From contig UQHR01000016.1 of assembly GCA_900540905.1 (NCBI GenBank), positions 1-44,271 of the forward strand: a DNA stretch of 44,271 nucleotides, read 5' to 3'. Source of the DNA: an uncultured Collinsella sp. (GTDB taxonomy: Bacteria > Actinomycetota > Coriobacteriia > Coriobacteriales > Coriobacteriaceae). Both the position numbers and the translations under genes were made by a program. Shown in pieces: positions 39,410-44,271 of this stretch; positions within the stretch are counted from its first letter, which is position 1, and the number at the start of each line of letters is the position of its first letter. The notes beneath the pieces were generated by a model, which ran no database searches, was not told the origin of the DNA, and worked only from the letters and a program-made list of their open reading frames with translations.

Positions 39410-39813
39410 CTGTCCGTTCAGTCCCCGCAGGGGACGGTTGCCTAACACTATTCACTATTGTCTCAATTTAGTCGACCTATGGCACGGACGTATCGCGTGA
39501 ACGGTATCTTTACCTACTTCTTACGCTGACAAGCCATAGAGCTGACGCCCGTCGCGTTGTGAAAAACGGTCTATATCCTCACTCAACTGGTGAGTATGTG
39601 TGAATAAGAATGATAGGTATCTGAATATCATCGAATACAGACAGAAACACGAACAAGCGTCATTTATATACATAAAACCGTTTTAGATATGCAGTTCTTA
39701 ATCGAAAGATTGGAGTTGTAATTGCGAATGATTTTTGAGAAAAAAGAGCGTTTACCTTAGAAAAGTTACTTTAGAACGCCGAAGTACATCATGGGGGAAT
39801 CACATGCGATATA

Positions 39814-39879
39814 CCGTTCATCGCACTTTGTTGACCGTTCGGGGGCGAGGTGGAATTGCGGGTGATTTTTGGATATAAC
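39814..39879 (+). promoter_or_regulatory. arcA1 promoter with 21-bp-spaced CCGTTC direct repeats
   Basis: CCGTTC occurs at 39814-39819 and 39835-39840, exactly 21 bp apart, and a TATAAC -10 lies at 39874-39879 with no -35 consensus. The same arrangement and distances occur before arcA2 although the flanks have diverged. It looks like an activator site at about -48 and -69. The upstream 39410-39813 is AT-rich with no gene that I can support. Confidence 0.65.
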
Positions 39880-41204
39880 TAGAGCTGTCAGCAAGCAGCG
39901 TCCCATATGGAGGGGCGCTGATACATTCGGCCAGTAAGGCCCGAAAGAAAGGTAGGAGGCCATGACGAAAGGTCTGCACGTGCCTTCCGAGATCGGCAAG
40001 CTCAGGAAGGTCTGCCTGCACCGTCCCGGCGACGAGCTCCTCAACCTGCCGCCCGACGAGCTCGAGCGACTCCTGTTCGACGACGTCCCGTTCCTGGAGG
40101 TCGCGCAGCAGGAGCACGACACCTTCGCCCAGATCCTGAGGGACCAGGGCGTGGAGGTCCTCTACCTCGAGAACCTCGTCGCCGAGGTGTTCGACCAGGT
40201 CCCCGGCGCCCGCGCCGAGTTCACCGACCAGTACATCGCCGAGGCCGGCATCCGCGGCCAGCACATGCCGCAGATCGTCCGCGAGAAGCTGGACTCCATC
40301 GAGGACAACCTCGAGTTCGTCAAGAAGACCATGGCCGGCATGACCAAGGCCGAGATCGACATGCCCCTCACGGCGTCCACGACCCTCGACTCCCTGGTCA
40401 ACTCCGAGTCCGAGTCCGACCTGATCATCGACCCGATGCCCAACCTCTACTTCACCCGCGACCCGTTCGCGGTCGTCGGCGAGGGCGTCAACCTCAACCG
40501 CATGTACTCGGTCACCCGCAACCGCGAGACCCTGTACGGCAAGTACGTCTTCAAGTACCACCCCGACTACAAGGACGTCTCCCTGTACTTCCGCCGCGAC
40601 TGCCAGTTCCACACCGAGGGCGGCGACGTGCTGAACATCAACGAGAAGACCCTCGCCGTCGGCATCTCCCAGCGCACCCAGGCCGCCGCTATCGACGTCA
40701 TGGCCCAGAACATCTTCTGGAACTCCGACTCCAAGGTCGAGCGCATCCTGGCCTTCGACATCCCGGTCTCGCGCGCCTTCATGCACCTCGACACGGTCTT
40801 CACCCAGATCGACGTCGATAAGTTCACGATCCACCCCGCCATCATGGGCACCCTGCGCGTCTACGAGCTGACCGCCGGCAAGAACCCGGGCGACGTGAAC
40901 ATCCGCCTGATCGAGGACACCCTCGAGCACGTCCTGGAGGACGCCACCGGCGTCGACCAGGTCAAGCTGATCCCCTGCGGCGGCGGCGACCCGATCGCGG
41001 CCTCCCGCGAGCAGTGGAACGACGGCTCCAACACCCTGTGCGTCGAGCCCGGCAAGATCTGCGTCTACGCCCGCAACACCGTCACCAACGACGTGCTGTA
41101 CAAGGAGGGCCTGGACCTTCTCGTCGTGCCCTCCGCCGAGCTCTCCCGCGGCCGCGGCGGCCCGCGCTGCATGAGCATGCCCTTCTGGCGCGAGGACCTC
41201 TAAG
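39867..41204 (+). repeat. Direct repeat, left copy (arcA unit)
   Basis: Identical by eye to 42934-44271 over 1338 bases, covering the -10, the 5' UTR and the whole arcA gene. It is separated from the right copy by the aminotransferase gene. The UTR holds a stem CAGCG/CGCTG (about 39894-39920). Homology continues upstream of 39867 only as diverged blocks. Confidence 0.9.
39962..41203 (+). CDS. arcA: Arginine deiminase, copy 1
   Basis: A 413-residue arginine deiminase. The motifs EIGKLRKVCLHRPGDEL, PNLYFTRDPFA, HTEGGDVL (catalytic His/Glu region), FMHLDTVFTQID and the terminal GRGGPRCMSMPF with the catalytic Cys are all present. It hydrolyses arginine to citrulline and ammonia, the first step of the ADI route that yields ATP and acid resistance. 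The codon usage is the most C-biased in the window, indicating high expression. GGTAGGAGG lies four bases before the ATG. No arcB or arcC is present in the window. Confidence 0.97.
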   Translation: MTKGLHVPSEIGKLRKVCLHRPGDELLNLPPDELERLLFDDVPFLEVAQQEHDTFAQILRDQGVEVLYLENLVAEVFDQVPGARAEFTDQYIAEAGIRGQHMPQIVREKLDSIEDNLEFVKKTMAGMTKAEIDMPLTASTTLDSLVNSESESDLIIDPMPNLYFTRDPFAVVGEGVNLNRMYSVTRNRETLYGKYVFKYHPDYKDVSLYFRRDCQFHTEGGDVLNINEKTLAVGISQRTQAAAIDVMAQNIFWNSDSKVERILAFDIPVSRAFMHLDTVFTQIDVDKFTIHPAIMGTLRVYELTAGKNPGDVNIRLIEDTLEHVLEDATGVDQVKLIPCGGGDPIAASREQWNDGSNTLCVEPGKICVYARNTVTNDVLYKEGLDLLVVPSAELSRGRGGPRCMSMPFWREDL

Positions 41205-41263
41205 GTCTTCAAGGACCCGTACGGGTCATAATACATACATCTAGCTGCCATTAGATGTCTCTC

Positions 41264-41301
41264 ATTGGGGCGGTGCGGGTTTTCGCACCGCCCCAATCTT
41301 G
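41264..41301 (+). terminator. Terminator after arcA1
   Basis: ATTGGGGCGGTGCG (41264-41277) and its complement (41284-41297), loop GGTTTT, followed by CTTG. A palindrome GACCCGTACGGGTC at 41214-41227 lies between gene and stem. Confidence 0.8.
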
Positions 41302-41352
41302 TATGAGGAACGTTAACACGATTGGATGACTGCTTTTGTAAGGAGCTTGGCC

Positions 41353-42477
41353 ATGGACATCAAGACGATTGGCGTTGAGGAATGGCTCAACGTTTGGGAG
41401 AAGAGCGCTACCTGGGATATCGCTCAGTCGACGATCTCGTCGCTCACCATGGGCGAGCTACGTGCGCTTGACGAGCAGGACGGTGCCACGTTCTACGAGC
41501 GCCTGGACCGCGAGAAGATGAACTACGGCTGGATCGAGGGTTCGCCGGAGTTTAAGGCCGAGGTCGCCAAGCTCTATCGTCGTGAGGTCAATCCCGATCA
41601 CATTCTGCAGACCAATGGCTGCACGGGCGCAAACCTCAACGCCATCATGGCTGTGGTCGAGCCCGGCGACCACGTTATCGCCGAGTGGCCCACCTACGCG
41701 CCGCTCTACGAGATTCCGCGCACGCTGGGCGCCGAGGTCGAGTATTGGGAGCTTCGCGAGGAACTCGGCTGGAAGCCCGATATCGAGGAACTCAAGCGCT
41801 TGGTGCGCCCCACCACCAAGCTCATCTGCATCAACAACGCATCGAACCCCATCGGTACGGTGCTCGATGCCGATATGCTCGGCCAGATTGCCGAGATTGC
41901 CCGCTCGGTGGGCGCCTATGTGCTGTGCGACGAGGTGTACCTGCCGCTTGAGAACACCGAGGCCTTTATGTCGATGGCCGACGTGTACGAGAGGGCCATT
42001 GTCACCAACTCGTTGTCGAAGACCTATTCGACGCCTGCGGCCCGCGTGGGCTGGGTCTTGGCCGACGAAGAGGTGTCCAATCGCATCCGTACCTATCGCG
42101 ATTACACCATGATCTGCGGCGGCGTGTTCAACGATGCCCTGGCGACCTATGTGCTTGAGCACAAGGACGAGATTCTCGAGCGCAACCGCAAGATTGTGCT
42201 CGGCAACCGCGATATCGCGCAGGCTTGGATCGATACGCAGCATCGCGTGTCCTGGACGGCCCCGCAGGGCGTGTCCACCTCGTTTATCCAGCTGGATATC
42301 CCCGAGGGCGACGAGGAGTTCTGCAAGCGCCTGTTGGCTGAGAGGGGAGTGCTGCTGGTTCCCGGCAGCCGCTTTGAGCTCCCCTGCGGCGCACGCCTGG
42401 GCTACTGCGCGAGCGAGGACGTTCTGCGCGAGGGCCTGAGGCTTTTGGGCGAGGCACTGGCGGAGTTCGATCGCTAG
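41353..42477 (+). CDS. Class I/II PLP-dependent aminotransferase
   Basis: A 374-residue fold-type I aminotransferase. GCTGANLNAIMAVVEPGDHV forms the PLP phosphate cup, CINNASNPIGT the substrate-binding Asn/Pro, LCDEVYLPL the PLP pyridine-binding Asp, and NSLSKTYSTPAARVGW the PLP lysine. The substrate is not evident. Its position between two arcA copies hints at arginine or ornithine metabolism. An N-acetyl-DAP aminotransferase role is possible in principle but not supported by position. ATG at 41353 is chosen for AAGGAG seven bases upstream; a start at 41326 has none. Confidence 0.88.
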   Translation: MDIKTIGVEEWLNVWEKSATWDIAQSTISSLTMGELRALDEQDGATFYERLDREKMNYGWIEGSPEFKAEVAKLYRREVNPDHILQTNGCTGANLNAIMAVVEPGDHVIAEWPTYAPLYEIPRTLGAEVEYWELREELGWKPDIEELKRLVRPTTKLICINNASNPIGTVLDADMLGQIAEIARSVGAYVLCDEVYLPLENTEAFMSMADVYERAIVTNSLSKTYSTPAARVGWVLADEEVSNRIRTYRDYTMICGGVFNDALATYVLEHKDEILERNRKIVLGNRDIAQAWIDTQHRVSWTAPQGVSTSFIQLDIPEGDEEFCKRLLAERGVLLVPGSRFELPCGARLGYCASEDVLREGLRLLGEALAEFDR

Positions 42478-42526
42478 GATTCCGATGGTCTTCGGGGGCC
42501 TTATCCAAATTAGCCGAAGATAATCG

Positions 42527-42566
42527 AAAACGGACCCGTTTCATAGGGGAAGCGGGTCCGTTTTTC
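42527..42566 (+). terminator. Terminator after the aminotransferase
   Basis: AAAACGGACCCG (42527-42538), 14-base loop, CGGGTCCGTTTT (42553-42564) followed by T and C. A strong stem with U-tract. Confidence 0.92.
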
Positions 42567-42880
42567 TATACCGAGAAGTCAAGTTGTTACAAATGGGGCC
42601 GTAAAGCGAGCCGGTATCCGCTGGGCCTTATACTGAGTTTCCGGTGAACGGTAATTTATTTACCAGAAATGAATAGGACAAACTTTTTTCTGAATAAAAA
42701 TGAAAATGGTTGAGATGCGGTGTGAACCGCTAATTCTATTCATAGCTTTATTGGAAATATGCAATTTGAGGATGGTTTAACAAAGTTTAGTTCCATTTGA
42801 TTTTAGGATTAAAACGCGTTTAAGCACGTAAATACGCTTTATTAAGATGAAGTGTGCCATGCGTGAAGTATATGTGTATG

Positions 42881-42946
42881 CCGTTCACCCCCTATAAAAA
42901 ACCGTTCGGGGGCAAGGTGGAAGTATGAGCTGATTTTGGATATAAC
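42881..42946 (+). promoter_or_regulatory. arcA2 promoter with 21-bp-spaced CCGTTC direct repeats
   Basis: CCGTTC at 42881-42886 and 42902-42907, 21 bp apart, and TATAAC at 42941-42946, with the same distances as before arcA1. Between them only ACCGTTCGGGGGC, AGGTGGAA and the -10 region remain conserved, so these blocks are probable protein-binding sites. The region 42567-42880 is AT-rich with no gene. Confidence 0.65.
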
Positions 42947-44271
42947 TAGAGCTGTCAGCAAGCAGCGTCCCATATGGAGGGGCGCTGATACATTCGGCCA
43001 GTAAGGCCCGAAAGAAAGGTAGGAGGCCATGACGAAAGGTCTGCACGTGCCTTCCGAGATCGGCAAGCTCAGGAAGGTCTGCCTGCACCGTCCCGGCGAC
43101 GAGCTCCTCAACCTGCCGCCCGACGAGCTCGAGCGACTCCTGTTCGACGACGTCCCGTTCCTGGAGGTCGCGCAGCAGGAGCACGACACCTTCGCCCAGA
43201 TCCTGAGGGACCAGGGCGTGGAGGTCCTCTACCTCGAGAACCTCGTCGCCGAGGTGTTCGACCAGGTCCCCGGCGCCCGCGCCGAGTTCACCGACCAGTA
43301 CATCGCCGAGGCCGGCATCCGCGGCCAGCACATGCCGCAGATCGTCCGCGAGAAGCTGGACTCCATCGAGGACAACCTCGAGTTCGTCAAGAAGACCATG
43401 GCCGGCATGACCAAGGCCGAGATCGACATGCCCCTCACGGCGTCCACGACCCTCGACTCCCTGGTCAACTCCGAGTCCGAGTCCGACCTGATCATCGACC
43501 CGATGCCCAACCTCTACTTCACCCGCGACCCGTTCGCGGTCGTCGGCGAGGGCGTCAACCTCAACCGCATGTACTCGGTCACCCGCAACCGCGAGACCCT
43601 GTACGGCAAGTACGTCTTCAAGTACCACCCCGACTACAAGGACGTCTCCCTGTACTTCCGCCGCGACTGCCAGTTCCACACCGAGGGCGGCGACGTGCTG
43701 AACATCAACGAGAAGACCCTCGCCGTCGGCATCTCCCAGCGCACCCAGGCCGCCGCTATCGACGTCATGGCCCAGAACATCTTCTGGAACTCCGACTCCA
43801 AGGTCGAGCGCATCCTGGCCTTCGACATCCCGGTCTCGCGCGCCTTCATGCACCTCGACACGGTCTTCACCCAGATCGACGTCGATAAGTTCACGATCCA
43901 CCCCGCCATCATGGGCACCCTGCGCGTCTACGAGCTGACCGCCGGCAAGAACCCGGGCGACGTGAACATCCGCCTGATCGAGGACACCCTCGAGCACGTC
44001 CTGGAGGACGCCACCGGCGTCGACCAGGTCAAGCTGATCCCCTGCGGCGGCGGCGACCCGATCGCGGCCTCCCGCGAGCAGTGGAACGACGGCTCCAACA
44101 CCCTGTGCGTCGAGCCCGGCAAGATCTGCGTCTACGCCCGCAACACCGTCACCAACGACGTGCTGTACAAGGAGGGCCTGGACCTTCTCGTCGTGCCCTC
44201 CGCCGAGCTCTCCCGCGGCCGCGGCGGCCCGCGCTGCATGAGCATGCCCTTCTGGCGCGAGGACCTCTAAG
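42934..44271 (+). repeat. Direct repeat, right copy (arcA unit)
   Basis: The partner of 39867-41204. The identity runs from the -10 region to the window edge just past the stop codon, so the true end of the repeat is unknown. Confidence 0.9.
43029..44270 (+). CDS. arcA: Arginine deiminase, copy 2
   Basis: The encoded 413 residues and, as far as I could compare, all nucleotides equal copy 1, including the leader and ribosome site. Both should give the same enzyme, and only the distal promoter parts differ. Duplicate expression would raise flux through the ADI route or allow response to different signals. The stop codon is at the very end of the window; downstream genes are not visible. Confidence 0.97.
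   Translation: MTKGLHVPSEIGKLRKVCLHRPGDELLNLPPDELERLLFDDVPFLEVAQQEHDTFAQILRDQGVEVLYLENLVAEVFDQVPGARAEFTDQYIAEAGIRGQHMPQIVREKLDSIEDNLEFVKKTMAGMTKAEIDMPLTASTTLDSLVNSESESDLIIDPMPNLYFTRDPFAVVGEGVNLNRMYSVTRNRETLYGKYVFKYHPDYKDVSLYFRRDCQFHTEGGDVLNINEKTLAVGISQRTQAAAIDVMAQNIFWNSDSKVERILAFDIPVSRAFMHLDTVFTQIDVDKFTIHPAIMGTLRVYELTAGKNPGDVNIRLIEDTLEHVLEDATGVDQVKLIPCGGGDPIAASREQWNDGSNTLCVEPGKICVYARNTVTNDVLYKEGLDLLVVPSAELSRGRGGPRCMSMPFWREDL

Noticed and set aside
39818..41296. A 492-codon antisense frame over arcA1 (and a similar one over arcA2)
   Set aside because: It mirrors the strongly C-biased arcA codons and yields an Asp/Gly/Val-rich product without family motifs.

Overview
The window reads as chromosomal DNA of a gut Coriobacteriia, most likely a Collinsella. 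The grounds are GC-rich genes with strongly C-ending codons, clear AAAGGAG-type ribosome sites, a peptidoglycan/lysine branch through tetrahydrodipicolinate acetylation, arginine deiminase, acetate fermentation and LPXTG wall anchoring. The genus call is inference; no rRNA or tRNA gene is present to settle it. I saw no CRISPR array, phage, integrase or intact insertion sequence.

Layout. 1-4.4 kb: a minus-strand lysine/diaminopimelate operon (lysA-dapA fused in one frame, dapB, dapH) behind a lysine riboswitch, with a divergent M20 deacetylase. 5.6-8.5 kb: a small membrane protein, a DUF4352-like lipoprotein, an HTH protein and a membrane Ser/Thr kinase. 8.6-13 kb: a secreted coiled-coil wall hydrolase, a MOSC protein, and an ATP-grasp ligase next to an aspartate/glutamate racemase (probably D-Asp cross-bridge formation). 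13-16.6 kb: an ECF transporter (S component, fused double ATPase, EcfT) preceded by a leader peptide with three consecutive Trp codons and an attenuator. 16.7-19.97 kb: a sortase-anchored C69 dipeptidase, a 30-residue membrane peptide and a lipid kinase. 20-24.2 kb: RNase D, a YugP-type protease, exonuclease VII subunits and a HIT protein. 24.3-26.4 kb: a LysR regulator and an MFS transporter. 26.6-30.4 kb: two tandem acetate kinases and convergent pta. 30.6-32.9 kb: UDP-galactopyranose mutase and a GT2 glycosyltransferase. 33.2-39.4 kb: minus-strand P1 peptidase, Maf, DJ-1/PfpI, TrmA/RlmD-type methyltransferase and polyphosphate kinase. 40-44.27 kb: two arginine deiminase genes identical at DNA level flanking an aminotransferase.

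The most unusual content lies between genes. Five long palindromic elements (56-153, 15615-15715, 29291-29417, 32905-33014, 33108-33232) combine shared, structured cores with outer arms that are perfectly self-complementary yet unrelated from one element to the next. Within two pairs the core stems show compensatory changes. They sit at gene 3' ends and look like an uncatalogued family of structured terminators or mobile palindromes. Second is the Trp attenuator, whose parts (Trp codons, antiterminator, terminator) can all be placed on the sequence. Third are the lysA-dapA fusion, with a ribosome site embedded in its linker, and the riboswitch expression platform. Fourth is the concerted arcA pair, whose diverged promoters still share a 21-bp-spaced direct repeat.
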